From assembly GCF_039062465.1 (NCBI RefSeq), contig NZ_JBCLNF010000005.1, forward strand, positions 1-64,000: 64,000 bases of DNA, given 5' to 3'. The notes under the pieces are model-generated. The model did no database searches, was not told the DNA's origin, and saw only the letters and a list, made by a program, of their open reading frames with translations. How positions within the stretch are numbered: position 1 is the first letter of the stretch; each line of letters opens with the position of its first letter. The translations under genes and the position numbers were made by a program. This DNA is from Parolsenella sp958406235 (lineage in GTDB: Bacteria; Actinomycetota; Coriobacteriia; Coriobacteriales; Atopobiaceae). Shown one piece after another: positions 51,798 to 61,339 of the stretch.

Positions 51798-52958
51798 CTA
51801 GATGTAAACCTTCTCGAGGCGGGCGCCGAAGTTACACGTGACCTCATAGTTGATGGTTCCGCGCAGGTCAGCGATCTCCTCGGCGGTGATGCGCTCGTCG
51901 CCGTCCGCGCCCATGACGGTCACGAGGTCACCGTAGTGGACCTCGTCCATCGGGCGAGCGGCGCGAGTCGTGTTGACGTCTACGGCGAACATGCACTGGT
52001 CCATGCAGATGTTTCCCACCTGTGGGCAACGGGTGCCGTGGACCAGGACGTCCATCTTGCCGGAAAGCGAACGCGCGAGACCGTCCGCATAGCCAATCGG
52101 AAAGGTCGCGATCTGAACGTTCTGCCTGGCGACGGAGTAGGTCTGGCCATAACCCACGCCAGAGCCTACCGGCGGATACACGACGCGCGTCACGCGGGCG
52201 CGCACACTCATGACCGGGTCGAGGGAGATGTGAGGGCGCGTGGACTCCGCAGGCTGCATGCCGTAAAGGCCAACGCCCACGCGACACATGTCGAGGTGGG
52301 TCTCCGGATGGAGCACCGTAGCCGGCGTGTTGTCGCAGTGCACAAGGCCGCAGTCAACGCCAGCGGCGCGCATCTCGGCGACGGCCTCGGTAAAGCGGCG
52401 ATACTGCAGGCCGAAGGTCCAGTCATTGGGGACATCCGCCGTGGCAAAGTGCGTGAAGGTGCCCGCACACGAAAGCCCGCGGTGGAAATCGATGCTGTGG
52501 CGGAATTCGAGGGCGTCCTTCCAGCCCACACCGATGCGAGTCATACCCGTCTCGATGGCGAGATGGTACTTGCCCACCTTGTCGAATGCCGCGGCGCACT
52601 CCCCATAGGCAAGGGCGAACTCGGGCGTGTAGACGCTCGGCATGATGTCGTTCTCGATAAGGGTCTGGACGCACTCCATCGGAGGCTCGGAGAGGATGAG
52701 GATGGGCCAGGTGACGCCTGCGCGGCGGAGCTCGAGCCCCTCCTCCACCGTGGCGACGGCGAACTGGTCCGCGCCGGCGGCATGCATGACCTTCACGCAT
52801 TCGACGGCACCGTGTCCATAGGCATCCGCCTTGACGACGGCCATCATGCGCACGCCCGGCTCGAGCTTCTCCTTGAACGCACGCGTATTGCGACGCAGCG
52901 CGCCCTTGTCAATCTCGACCCAGGACCAACGCGTGTCCGGACACCTATGCTGAACCAT
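51798..52958 (-). CDS. alr: Alanine racemase
   Basis: 386-aa PLP enzyme, fold-type III. PLP lysine K43 in VVKADAYGHG; GMTRIGVGWKD; phosphate-binding and catalytic region RVTRVVYPPVGSGVGYGQTYS with the C-terminal-domain Tyr; IGYADGLARSLSG; GNICMDQCMFAV. Makes D-Ala for peptidoglycan. GGAGG site before ATG. Same strand as UDG, tsaE and nnrE-nnrD, with short spacers, probably one operon. Confidence 0.93.
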   Translation of the reverse strand: MVQHRCPDTRWSWVEIDKGALRRNTRAFKEKLEPGVRMMAVVKADAYGHGAVECVKVMHAAGADQFAVATVEEGLELRRAGVTWPILILSEPPMECVQTLIENDIMPSVYTPEFALAYGECAAAFDKVGKYHLAIETGMTRIGVGWKDALEFRHSIDFHRGLSCAGTFTHFATADVPNDWTFGLQYRRFTEAVAEMRAAGVDCGLVHCDNTPATVLHPETHLDMCRVGVGLYGMQPAESTRPHISLDPVMSVRARVTRVVYPPVGSGVGYGQTYSVARQNVQIATFPIGYADGLARSLSGKMDVLVHGTRCPQVGNICMDQCMFAVDVNTTRAARPMDEVHYGDLVTVMGADGDERITAEEIADLRGTINYEVTCNFGARLEKVYI

Positions 52959-53026
52959 GGGTATGCGCCTCCGTGTCGCCGGCAGGGCCGGCCCTCGACC
53001 ACCGACATCGCCGGCGGTGCACTGTC

Positions 53027-54661
53027 TTACTGTTCTTCGCCCTCCGCCTCAGGGGCGATGTCCGCGCCGCTAAAGGCCGCACGGTCCTCGACCGCGTCGA
53101 GCGCGACCCCAACGGAGTCGATTATATCCGCCGCCATGACACCCCTCGAACCGAAACGCTCCTGGGCGATAGACGCGGCGCAGCCATGGACCTCGCAGGC
53201 GAGGGCCGTGAGCGTGGGTAGGTTCTCCGTCTCGACGCCACGGGAGAGCAGGCCCGCCGTGATGCCGGCAAGCACATCGCCCGAGCCTGCGGTCGCGAGG
53301 CAAGCGGGGCCTGGCTTGGGCAGCAGGGCCACCTCGACGCCCACGCAAGCCGTGGCGGTGCCCTTGGCAACAACCACGATCTCGCTGCCGCCATCTGCCC
53401 AGACCACACGACGCGCCGCGTCAAGGGCCGAGGTAAGGGTGTCAGGAGAGGCGTCGCCGGTAAGGCCCACGAGCCTACCCAGTTCGCGACGGTGCGGGGT
53501 GAGGACGAGAGGGGCGCTGCGACGCAGGAGCTCGGGGAACTCGTCCAGGGCGTTGTTCGTGAGGCGCGCGATGCTGTTGAGACCGTCCGCGTCGACGACG
53601 AGCGGCGTCTTGCCCTCGAGCAGCGTGGAGACGACACCCACGGTACCGCCCGTCACGCACATGCCAGGGCCCACGAGCACGGCCGAGCGACGCGCGGCGA
53701 GCTCCGCCACCTGGGCGCGCGCGGCATTGGAGAAGGTGCCGTCCGCATCCGCCGGAAGGCCCACGACGGGAATCTCCAGCAGGTGCGTGCGCGCGAGGTT
53801 CGCAACGGGCTCCGGCACGGCGAGTGTCACGTAGCCGGCGCCGGCACGCGCGGCGGCCTTGGCAGCCATGATCGCAGCGCCCGGGAAGCGCGTCGAGCCG
53901 CCAACCACGAGGACGCTACCGCGCGTGTACTTATCCACCACGCACGTGGGGGGCTGCAGAACGTCGACGTAATCCGCCGTCTCGCAGCGCCAGGCCACGG
54001 GATCCGCCTCGTACACGAGCTTGGCTGTCTGCTCCGCGAGCGGAGCCACCACGATGGAGCCGCAGACGTCGCGGCCATCGTCAGAGAGAAGACCGGGCTT
54101 CAGGGCGAGCATCGTGATCGTAACGTCCGCCACCACCACGGCCCCCGGGGCACGGCCGGTCTGCGCGGAAAGGCCGCTCGGAACGTCGACGGAGACCACG
54201 CGGGCTCCGGAGGAATTCAGCGCGTCAATCCAAATGGAGAGCGGGGCGACGGGAGCGTCATGGAAACCCGTGCCGAGCATGGCGTCAAGCACGACGTCAG
54301 CCGCACCGAGCAGCTGGTCGAGCTCGTCGCGAGAGGGACCCACCAGATACTTCACGCCAGACTCGATGGCGGCGCGGGCCACCATGGGAGCGAGGTCACC
54401 ATGGAGGTTCTCGGGCTCGCAAGGCGTCACCACGCGAACGTCAACGCCCGACGCCTTGAGGTCCTCGGCGGCAACCCAGCCGTCTCCGCCGTTGTTGCCA
54501 AAGCCCGCAAGGACGACGACGCGCGAGACGTCGCCCAGGTGCATAACCTCCTGAGCCGCCGCGCCACCGGCGCGATGCATGAGCTCGGAGATGCTCACTC
54601 CCGCATCGGAGAGGCGCCTCTCGACCGCGCGGATATCCTCGATATTAAGAACCGGCTGCAT
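53027..54661 (-). CDS. nnr: Bifunctional NAD(P)H-hydrate epimerase/dehydratase
   Basis: 544-aa fusion of NnrE and NnrD. N-terminal epimerase (1-~215): VVVLAGFGNNGGDGWVAAEDL and DAMLGTGFHDAP. C-terminal ADP-dependent dehydratase (~225-520): GSVLVVGGSTRFPGAAIMAAKAAARAGAGYV (in part), LVVDADGLNSIA, TPHRRELGRLVG, and LATAGSGDVLAGITAGLLSRG. The C-terminus ends in an acidic tail. Repairs damaged NADHX/NADPHX. acpS lies 6 bp upstream on the same strand. Confidence 0.93.
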   Translation of the reverse strand: MQPVLNIEDIRAVERRLSDAGVSISELMHRAGGAAAQEVMHLGDVSRVVVLAGFGNNGGDGWVAAEDLKASGVDVRVVTPCEPENLHGDLAPMVARAAIESGVKYLVGPSRDELDQLLGAADVVLDAMLGTGFHDAPVAPLSIWIDALNSSGARVVSVDVPSGLSAQTGRAPGAVVVADVTITMLALKPGLLSDDGRDVCGSIVVAPLAEQTAKLVYEADPVAWRCETADYVDVLQPPTCVVDKYTRGSVLVVGGSTRFPGAAIMAAKAAARAGAGYVTLAVPEPVANLARTHLLEIPVVGLPADADGTFSNAARAQVAELAARRSAVLVGPGMCVTGGTVGVVSTLLEGKTPLVVDADGLNSIARLTNNALDEFPELLRRSAPLVLTPHRRELGRLVGLTGDASPDTLTSALDAARRVVWADGGSEIVVVAKGTATACVGVEVALLPKPGPACLATAGSGDVLAGITAGLLSRGVETENLPTLTALACEVHGCAASIAQERFGSRGVMAADIIDSVGVALDAVEDRAAFSGADIAPEAEGEEQ

Positions 54662-54667
54662 ACCCGA

Positions 54668-55159
54668 TCACCTTCCGTTATCGACACGCTCGAGCTCATC
54701 GATAATCGAGCGTGCCTCCTTGAACGACTCCGCCAGCTCGCGGCGGGGATCGCGTGCATCGTCAACCTTGGGGGCCGTCTCCGCCGTCGTGGCGACAGCG
54801 TTCGCAACTGCCATCTCGCGAGTAAACGACAGCGAAATGGCGACTGACAGGACGCCGCGCTCTTGGGCAACCTCAGCCGCGCGGCCCTTGAGGACCGCCT
54901 GGGGCCTGCCCGTGGCATCCCTCGAGACGCTCACGTCATCAAAGCGCACGCCCTTGCCAAAGCCGCAGCCCAGCGCCTTGAGAACCGCCTCGCGGGCGGC
55001 AAAGCGGCACGCGTAATGCGCCGCCGGACGCGTGCTGTGCTCGCAGTACTCGCGCTCCTCGTCCGTGAACACGCGGAGAGCAAAACGCGGGGTACGCGAC
55101 AAGATCTTCTCCATGCGCGAGATCTCGACGATATCGACGCCAACTCCTGCCAGTGCCAT
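54668..55159 (-). CDS. acpS: Holo-[acyl-carrier-protein] synthase
   Basis: 163-aa phosphopantetheinyl transferase. GVGVDIVEISRM, RVFTDEEREYC and RFAAREAVLKALGCGFGKGVRFDDVSV provide the Mg2+/CoA site. The catalytic domain ends near residue 128 (LSVAISLSFTREMAVANAVA), leaving an extra acidic helical tail of ~35 residues. ATG 55159 after GGGAGG. Activates AcpP, encoded at 60.5 kb. Confidence 0.92.
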   Translation of the reverse strand: MALAGVGVDIVEISRMEKILSRTPRFALRVFTDEEREYCEHSTRPAAHYACRFAAREAVLKALGCGFGKGVRFDDVSVSRDATGRPQAVLKGRAAEVAQERGVLSVAISLSFTREMAVANAVATTAETAPKVDDARDPRRELAESFKEARSIIDELERVDNGR

Positions 55160-55250
55160 GAGCCTCCCAGCCTCTCGGTATCCCATCTAGTCTAGCGCGA
55201 GAAGACCGCTTCGAGGAGGAGTCTCACAAGGAGCGGACTAGGATGACAAC

Positions 55251-55279
55251 AAAAAAGGGAGGGGCAGCGTGCCCCTCCC
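55251..55279 (-). terminator. glmS terminator
   Basis: GGGAGGGGCA (55257-55266) pairs with TGCCCCTCCC (55270-55279) across a 3-nt loop. On the minus strand it is followed by TTTTTTGTTG. The ~145 bp between it and the glmS stop hold nothing recognisable. Confidence 0.85.
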
Positions 55280-55425
55280 TCGACATAGTTAACGCGCGCA
55301 GTCGGTGTCCACGCGAGGCCTGTTCCTTTCGACCAAGACCGCAAGGTCTTGCGAGTCGCAGCTCGTCGCAGCCCACGCCGTCAGACGCCAGGCCGCCGCC
55401 GGGCGCCAGTTGCCAGGTCTCCGCC

Positions 55426-57273
55426 CTACTCCACGGTAACGGACTTGGCGAGGTTCCTCGGCTGGTCGACGTCGCAGCCACGCAGAATCGCGACTTCGCG
55501 AGCCAGGAGCTGCAGCGGCACCGTAGCCGTGATGGCGCTGAAGGCGTCGCGCACCTTGGGGACCCAGATGATATGGTCGGCGATCTTGCCAATCTCCTCG
55601 TCCCCCTCGGTCGCAATCGCGATGATCATGGCGCCGCGGGCCTCGCACTCCTTGAGGTTGGAGACGGTCTTGTCGTACGTCGGGCTCTTGGTGGTCACGG
55701 CGATGACCGGGAAGCCGGGGTCGATCAGGGCGATGGGGCCATGCTTCATCTCGCCGGCAGCGTAGGCCTCGGCGTGCAGGTAGCTGACCTCCTTGAGCTT
55801 GAGCGCGCCCTCGTAGGAAATGGCGGCACCCATGCCACGGCCAACGAACAGCGCAGACTGCGCGTCCTTGCATGCGAGCGCCGCCTCGCGAATGGCAGCG
55901 CCCTGGGTGTCGAGGATGTGCTGGATCTGCTCGGCGGTATCGCCCAGCTCGCGGAAGAGCATGCGGCACTGCTTGGTGGTGAGACGGTACTTCACCTGAC
56001 CCAGAAGCATCGCCAGAAGCGTGAGGCTCACGACCTGGCCGATGAAGCTCTTGGTCGAAGCGACGGCGATCTCCTTGTTCGCCTTGGTGTAGATGACGCC
56101 ATCACTCTCGCGAGCCACCGGGCTGCCGACGACGTTCGTGATGCCGAAGACCTTGGCGCCCTTGATGCGCGCGTCGCGGATGGCAGCGAGGGTGTCAGCC
56201 GTCTCGCCTGACTGCGACACGGCAACGACCAGCGTGGAGGGCGTGATGATCGGATCGCGATAGCGGAACTCGCTCGCGGCCTCGACCTCGGTGGGAATGC
56301 GCGCCCAGGACTCGATGAGGTTCTTGGCGATGAGGCCGGCGTGGTAAGAGGTGCCGCAGGCGATGACATAGACGCGGTCGACGTCATTCAGCTCCTCGAG
56401 GGAAAGCCCAAGCTCATCGATGTCGATGCCGCCAGCGGCGCTCAGACGCCCGACAAGCGTGTCGCGAACGACGCGCGGCTGCTCGTGAATTTCCTTAAGC
56501 ATGAAGTCCGGATAGCCCGCCTTCTCTGCCATGTCGATGTCCCAGTCGATGTGGGTGACCTCAGGCTCGATCGCGGCGCCCGTCTCGTCGGTAAAGGAGA
56601 TTCCCTCCGGGGTGAGCTTCGCGAACTGGCCATCCTCGAGAACGACGACGTCGCGAGTCGCATCGATGAGGGCGATCACGTCAGAGGCCACGTAAGAGCC
56701 GGTTTCGCCGCGACCGATAACGATGGGCGAATCCTTACGGGCGACGGCAACCACGCCAGGCTCGTCGGCACAGACAGCGGCAAGGCCGTAGGCACCCACG
56801 ACATGCGTGCAGGCCTCTCGGACGGCGGCCATGAGATCGCCGGTCTTCGTGTAGCCCTCCTCGATGAGGTGGGCGAACACCTCGGTGTCCGTCTCGGACT
56901 TGAAGACGTGGCCACGGGAGATAAGTTCCTCGCGGAGCTCCGCAAAGTTTTCGATGATGCCGTTGTGGACGATCGCGATGCGGCCGTCGCAGCTCGTGTG
57001 GGGATGGGCATTGGCGACAGAGGGCTTGCCGTGGGTCGCCCAACGCGTGTGGCCAATGCCACAAGTCGACTCCTCGTCCATGTGGTCAAGTTCGGACTCG
57101 AGGCCCGCGACCTTACCCACGCGACGGATCACGTCAAGGCGGGTCTCGGCGCCGTCGCCCAACTCAAGCGCCACGCCCGCAGAATCATAGCCGCGGTACT
57201 CGAGACGCTTCAGGCCATTGATGAGAATGTTCTTTACGGCTTCAGAGCCGGTATAGCCTACGATTCCACACAT
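55426..57273 (-). CDS. glmS: Glutamine-fructose-6-phosphate aminotransferase
   Basis: 615-aa enzyme making glucosamine-6-phosphate for peptidoglycan. Cys2 nucleophile (MCGIVGYTG), GHTRWATHGKPS, two SIS domains (GTSYHAGLIAKNLIE, VAVSQSGETADTLAA, GRGMGAAISYEGALKLKEVSY), and the end RNLAKSVTVE. ATG 57273 after GGAGGGAG. No glmS ribozyme could be recognised in the leader. Confidence 0.95.
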   Translation of the reverse strand: MCGIVGYTGSEAVKNILINGLKRLEYRGYDSAGVALELGDGAETRLDVIRRVGKVAGLESELDHMDEESTCGIGHTRWATHGKPSVANAHPHTSCDGRIAIVHNGIIENFAELREELISRGHVFKSETDTEVFAHLIEEGYTKTGDLMAAVREACTHVVGAYGLAAVCADEPGVVAVARKDSPIVIGRGETGSYVASDVIALIDATRDVVVLEDGQFAKLTPEGISFTDETGAAIEPEVTHIDWDIDMAEKAGYPDFMLKEIHEQPRVVRDTLVGRLSAAGGIDIDELGLSLEELNDVDRVYVIACGTSYHAGLIAKNLIESWARIPTEVEAASEFRYRDPIITPSTLVVAVSQSGETADTLAAIRDARIKGAKVFGITNVVGSPVARESDGVIYTKANKEIAVASTKSFIGQVVSLTLLAMLLGQVKYRLTTKQCRMLFRELGDTAEQIQHILDTQGAAIREAALACKDAQSALFVGRGMGAAISYEGALKLKEVSYLHAEAYAAGEMKHGPIALIDPGFPVIAVTTKSPTYDKTVSNLKECEARGAMIIAIATEGDEEIGKIADHIIWVPKVRDAFSAITATVPLQLLAREVAILRGCDVDQPRNLAKSVTVE

Positions 57274-57659
57274 TTCGTTCTCCCTCCGTTGTGTCGCGCT
57301 CCGATTTGGCGCGATGAGGCGCACCCTCGAAGACCTCGCAACGTGGTGACAAACCTACGGGGAAATAGCCTAGCGGCTGATTTTTCGTCCGGAGGTTTCG
57401 TTTGCGAAAAAGTAGCAGTGGAATTTAGGGGAACTGGATAATCGCAGGTAAAATTTAATCGCTTGATATATCAACCACGGAATATTTACAGTGGCGTATC
57501 GGGGGTTCGGCGCCAGCAAGCGATGCCTTCGCTGCAGGCGAACGCCACCTGAGCAGACATCGCAGGCGAACGCCGCGTGGAACGCCGGTCCGTCTCTCGT
57601 TAAAAAAAGGCCCGCCAGCCGAATGGCTGACGGGTCTGACAAGCAAATATGCCTGAGAC
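57274..57659. other. glmS promoter region and rpsI terminator
   Basis: 386 bp. 57602-57636 forms a terminator for rplM-rpsI: on the minus strand CCCGTCAGCC-ATTC-GGCTGGCGGG (one U-G) then CCTTTTTTT. Twin GCAGGCGAACGCC motifs occur at 57533-57545 and 57565-57577. The glmS promoter must be here. Confidence 0.7.
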
Positions 57660-58055
57660 TTAGCGCTTCGAGAACTGCGGGCGCTTACGGGCCTTCTTGA
57701 GACCCGGCTTCTTGCGCTCGACGGCACGAGCGTCGCGGGTGAGGAAGCCAGCCTTCTTCAGGTCAGCGCGGTAGTCGCCGGCCTCGAGGAGGGCACGGGC
57801 GATGCCCAGACGAAGGGCGCCGGACTGACCGGAGATGCCGCCGCCGTCGCACAGGGCGATGACGTCGAAGTGCTCAGCGGTGTCCGTCACCTTGAAAGGA
57901 GCGCAGGCGTCGTCGACGAGCTGCTGACGGCCAAAGTAATTAAGGGCGTCGCGGCCGTTGACGGTGACCTTGCCGGTGCCGGGAACGAGACGGACGCGGG
58001 CGACAGCCTCCTTGCGGCGGCCGGTGCCAGTGTAGACAGCGGTGTTGTCAGCCAT
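57660..58055 (-). CDS. rpsI: 30S ribosomal protein S9
   Basis: 131-aa S9: YTGTGRRKEAVARVRLVPGTGKVTVNGRD, GGGISGQSGALRLGIARAL, and the basic C-terminal tail ending RKRPQFSKR that contacts P-site tRNA. Directly after rplM (3-bp gap), the normal pair. Confidence 0.96.
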   Translation of the reverse strand: MADNTAVYTGTGRRKEAVARVRLVPGTGKVTVNGRDALNYFGRQQLVDDACAPFKVTDTAEHFDVIALCDGGGISGQSGALRLGIARALLEAGDYRADLKKAGFLTRDARAVERKKPGLKKARKRPQFSKR

Positions 58056-58058
58056 CGG

Positions 58059-58496
58059 TTAGGCCCTCCAATCAATCTGAACGGGGTTCTGAGCGGCGTG
58101 CGGGTGCTCCGGGCCAGCGTAGACCTTAAGCTTGGTGAACTGCTTGCGACCAAGCGAGGACTTGGGGAGCATGCCCTTGATCGCGTGCTCGATGACGCGC
58201 TCGGGGTGCTTCTCCATGGCCTCCGTGAAGCTCTCGAACTTCATGCCGCCCAGCCAACCGCTGTAGCGCCAATAGCGCTTGCTGTCGGCCTTAACGCCGG
58301 TAAGCTGGACCTTATCAGCGTTGATGATGACGACGAAATCACCCGTGTCGGTGTGCGGGGTGTACTGCGGCTTGTTCTTGCCGCGAAGGATCATGGCAGC
58401 CTTCGTGGCGAGACGGCCGAGCGTGGCACCCTCAGCATCGATGAGGACCCAATTGCGGGTGACCTCTCCGGGCTTGGCGTACTGAGTCGACTTCAT
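58059..58496 (-). CDS. rplM: 50S ribosomal protein L13
   Basis: 145-aa L13: NWVLIDAEGATLGRLATKAAMILRGKNKPQYTPH (in part), GDFVVIINADKVQLTG, ERVIEHAIKGMLPKSSLGR, and KLKVYAGPEHPHAAQ. First gene of rplM-rpsI. Promoter expected in the 210 bp upstream. Confidence 0.96.
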   Translation of the reverse strand: MKSTQYAKPGEVTRNWVLIDAEGATLGRLATKAAMILRGKNKPQYTPHTDTGDFVVIINADKVQLTGVKADSKRYWRYSGWLGGMKFESFTEAMEKHPERVIEHAIKGMLPKSSLGRKQFTKLKVYAGPEHPHAAQNPVQIDWRA

Positions 58497-58710
58497 TTGA
58501 CTCCTCCGTGTGCTTACGTGTTGCTTTGTACTTATGCGAGGTTACGGGGCTCTGCAAAAGTAGCTTTCAAATTGTAGCGCGCAGTCAGAGAAGTTCAAGG
58601 AAAACGCACGAGTTTTCGTAAATATGTGTGGGAATTGCGGCCGGGTTCATCCTCGGTGCCAATCAGGGCTCAAAATCCCGTCGCATCAGCCCTCAAGACG
58701 CGTCTGACAC

Positions 58711-59637
58711 CTACACGCCGAGGGCCCGTACCACGTCAAGCGCCTCGGTTGCCTGTCGGCGTCCATCAAGGTAGAGACGCAGCAGGCCCTCGCCATCCGA
58801 GCCCGAAGTGCTCCCAACGGTCACCGGCTCGCTCGGGGCGATGACGGCAATCTTCTCCTCGCGCTCAAGACGCCAGATGCGCTCGCGCTGCTCGTTATAG
58901 CGTCCCGCTCGCGTGCGAAGCGCCTCGAGGTAGTAGGGAAAGTCGGCATAGCGGCGGTCAGCTAGTGCCTGGAGCTCGTAGCCGCCCTTCTTCTTGTAGG
59001 CGCGGTCCTGCGTAAGCACAACGACCGCCGCACGGGCGCCCTCCTCAAGGGCTCGCTCCACAGGAACGGAATCCGTCGTGCCGCCGTCAAGGTAGCGCCC
59101 GCCCTCGGTCTCGACGATACGCGAGATGACGGGTAGCGACGCGGACGCGCGAATCTTCTCGATGTCCTCCGGTAGGCTCTTGACCTCAAGGTACTTCGGC
59201 GTGCCAAAGACGACATCCGACACGACAACCATGTAGCGGCTTCGACGCGCGGCGAACGCCTCGTAATCGAACGGATCGATCTCGTCCTGAATCTTGTGAT
59301 AGAGGAAATCCGCCCCCGCGATATCGCCCGTCGTGGCAAGCGACTTGAATCCCATAAAACGCGAATCGTCACGGAAGGCCAGCGTCTCGCGCATGTAACG
59401 CCCCTGCTGACGAGAAAGATAGCTCGCGGCATTGATGGCACCCGCGGAAACGCCCCACACGGTATCAAAGCCATAGACGCCCTGCTCCATCAGCACGTCA
59501 AGCACGCCGGCGGTAAAGATGCCTCGCATGCCGCCTCCCTCAAGCACGAGGTCGACGCCCGTGGAGGGAGCTCCCATCGCGTTCGCGCCCGCTCCTGACG
59601 CATTCTTATCTCCCCTGCCGAACAAGCTAAACGCCAT
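58711..59637 (-). CDS. Patatin-like phospholipase
   Basis: 308-aa Ser-Asp dyad lipase. Oxyanion hole EGGGMRGIFTAG, nucleophile elbow GVSAG, Asp in YLDGGTTDSVPV (DGG). C-terminal region after ~190 (DRRYADFPYYLEALRTRAGRYNEQRERIW) resembles the bacterial RssA/YjjU-like patatins. I use ATG 59637 with GGGAGG upstream; the longer frame runs into low-complexity repeats. No signal peptide, so cytoplasmic. Physiological lipid unknown. Confidence 0.87.
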   Translation of the reverse strand: MAFSLFGRGDKNASGAGANAMGAPSTGVDLVLEGGGMRGIFTAGVLDVLMEQGVYGFDTVWGVSAGAINAASYLSRQQGRYMRETLAFRDDSRFMGFKSLATTGDIAGADFLYHKIQDEIDPFDYEAFAARRSRYMVVVSDVVFGTPKYLEVKSLPEDIEKIRASASLPVISRIVETEGGRYLDGGTTDSVPVERALEEGARAAVVVLTQDRAYKKKGGYELQALADRRYADFPYYLEALRTRAGRYNEQRERIWRLEREEKIAVIAPSEPVTVGSTSGSDGEGLLRLYLDGRRQATEALDVVRALGV

Positions 59638-59852
59638 GATGCCTCCCTTGATGGCGCCGCGAGCGCCCGAGTATCCATTGGTTTTGGTTATACCCGTTCG
59701 CCTTACATAATCTCGGCCATGCGACGACAAGCTCCGCAAAACATCACCGCCGAGAAGGGCGCGCCGCGGAAGGCGCGCGAACGTGGGCCGCTCCGCGACG
59801 GCGGATGGCGCGGGCACAGGCAGCCACGCGACGGCGGGCGCAAGCCGCCGTG

Positions 59853-59899
59853 CCGCCTCGCCACCGCTCCGCCTCGCCACCGCTCCGCCTCGCCACCGC
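59853..59899. repeat. 16-bp tandem repeat
   Basis: CCGCCTCGCCACCGCT at 59853, 59869 and, nearly complete, 59885. Between the patatin gene and ssrA; it creates a spurious Arg/Gly-rich reading frame. Confidence 0.75.
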
Positions 59900-59949
59900 G
59901 CGGCATGAAAAAGCCCCGCCCGCAAATCGCGGACGGGGCGCAACAGACA

Positions 59950-60314
59950 TGGTGGAGGCGCGGAGGATCGAACTCCGGTCCAGAACAGTCCCCTGGCAGG
60001 TGTCTCCAAGCTCAGTCACCGATTAAGTCTCGGATGCGTCACACTCCGTGACCCGCGCTCTGCATCCCAGTTGGTTCAATCTTATCGAGCGGCATACCAA
60101 CGACGTCCGCACGAGCATCTCCCTAAAATGACGTCTCCGCGGGAGCAGGAGAAACCCCCACTTCGACGGCCGCTAATTAATTAAGCAGCGAGGGCGTAAG
60201 AGCCCTGGAAAGAGTTGTCGTCAATTCAATTTGACGGTACCCCTGTTTAACGTGGCGAGGAGACCACGGCTTGCTGCCCACCTCAGGACCACCCTGTCGA
60301 AACCAGTCGCCCCC
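59950..60314 (-). ncRNA. ssrA: tmRNA
   Basis: 365-nt transfer-messenger RNA. 5' GGGGGCGACUGGUUUCGACAG opens the tRNA-like domain; its acceptor GGGGGCG pairs with 3' CGCCUCC before ACCA, with G-U at the third pair (alanine identity). T-arm CGGAG-TTCGATC-CTCCG. The tag frame encodes DDNSFQGSYALAA-stop, the ALAA end being the ClpXP degron. Pseudoknot-like GC arms follow. Rescues stalled ribosomes with SmpB (60863) and RNase R (62189). Confidence 0.96.
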
Positions 60315-60496
60315 ACGGGTGTGGACGGGGACTCGGCACGGGTCTTGCCCGGCCGCTGGCCACCATGCGAGTTGACAAAGAACAAGTGGCGCCGGAGCGC
60401 CAAGGCAAGCGCACCACGGACGCAGCACCCAAGTGCCGTACGAGGCGCACCGCCATACGCGACCCAAGAAGTCGCGTGGAGTGATTCTACCCAGAA

Positions 60497-60727
60497 CTAG
60501 GCGAGCGCGTCCACCATCTCGACGAGGTCGCCAAAGGTCTCAGGAATCTCCTCGCCGTCGAACTCGATGCCAAACTCGTCCTCGCAGGACATGATCGCCT
60601 CGGCGATAGCCAGGCTGTCAAGTCCAAGGTCGGTAAGCTTGGTATCGGACGTGACCTCAACGTCCTCGAGGCCGTCCTGCTCCTTAACGATCTTGACGAT
60701 GCGGTCAAACGTGGACTCTTCGGCCAT
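60497..60727 (-). CDS. acpP: Acyl carrier protein
   Basis: 76-aa ACP: MAEESTFDRIVKIVKEQ, phosphopantetheine Ser38 in LGLDSLAIAEAIM, acidic helix II and III (CEDEFGIEFDGEEIPETFGDLVEMV in part). ATG 60727 after GAGAAGGGGG. Carrier for fatty acid synthesis. No fab genes nearby. Confidence 0.93.
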   Translation of the reverse strand: MAEESTFDRIVKIVKEQDGLEDVEVTSDTKLTDLGLDSLAIAEAIMSCEDEFGIEFDGEEIPETFGDLVEMVDALA

Positions 60728-60862
60728 GGTGGCCCCCTTCTCGCCTGGGCCCGCGGGCCCCTGGTTGACGCGCCTAACTATACCCATGAGCGCCGCCTGC
60801 GCACGCGGCAATCACCAAATGGCAGAAGACGCCCGATGACGTCGCACGAGGCGGCGTCAGCG

Positions 60863-61339
60863 CTAGCGGTTGCGCTCCTTTAGCGTGCGCGCGATCTCAC
60901 GGTCGACGTCGCGCTTCGCCATGTCCGCACGCTTGTCGTAGAGCTTCTTGCCTCGAGCGAGGCCGATCACGAGCTTAACGCGATTGTGCTCGTCAAAGTA
61001 CATCTCGAGCGGCACGAGCGCCATGCCCTTGGTGCGAAGCTTGCCGTCAAGGTAGTCGATCTGCTTGCGGTGGAGCAGGAGCTTTCGCTTGCGGTCCGAA
61101 TCGACGTTGAAGATCGAGCCGTGGCTGAAGGGGTGGATGTGCACGCCATGCAGCCAGCACTCGCCGTTGCGGATAAGGCAGAACGAGTCCGTGATCTGGC
61201 ACGCGCGCTCGCGCAAGCTCCTCACCTCGGTGCCCTTAAGCACGAGGCCCGCCTCGAAGGTCTCCTCGATCGCGTACTCATGGCGCGCCGACTTGTTGCG
61301 AGCGATGCTCTTACGCTCGCGCTTCTTAGGCATAGGCAT
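60863..61339 (-). CDS. smpB: SsrA-binding protein SmpB
   Basis: 158-aa SmpB: ARHEYAIEETFEAGLVLKGTEVRSLRE, DSFCLIRNGECWLHGVHI, KRKLLLHRKQIDYL, and the C-terminal basic helix GLARGKKLYDKRADMAKRDVDREIAR that enters the ribosomal mRNA channel. ATG 61339 (GGGAG 9 nt upstream) overlaps the TPR gene by 14 bp, so coupled. Partner of ssrA. Confidence 0.95.
   Translation of the reverse strand: MPMPKKRERKSIARNKSARHEYAIEETFEAGLVLKGTEVRSLRERACQITDSFCLIRNGECWLHGVHIHPFSHGSIFNVDSDRKRKLLLHRKQIDYLDGKLRTKGMALVPLEMYFDEHNRVKLVIGLARGKKLYDKRADMAKRDVDREIARTLKERNR

Noticed and set aside
57274..57450. glmS ribozyme in the glmS leader
   Set aside because: No recognisable core sequence or fold; such ribozymes are mainly in Firmicutes.
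59640..60009. N-terminal extension of the patatin gene
   Set aside because: The extra ~124 residues are encoded by 16-bp tandem repeats and tmRNA DNA; a good ribosome site precedes the internal ATG at 59637.
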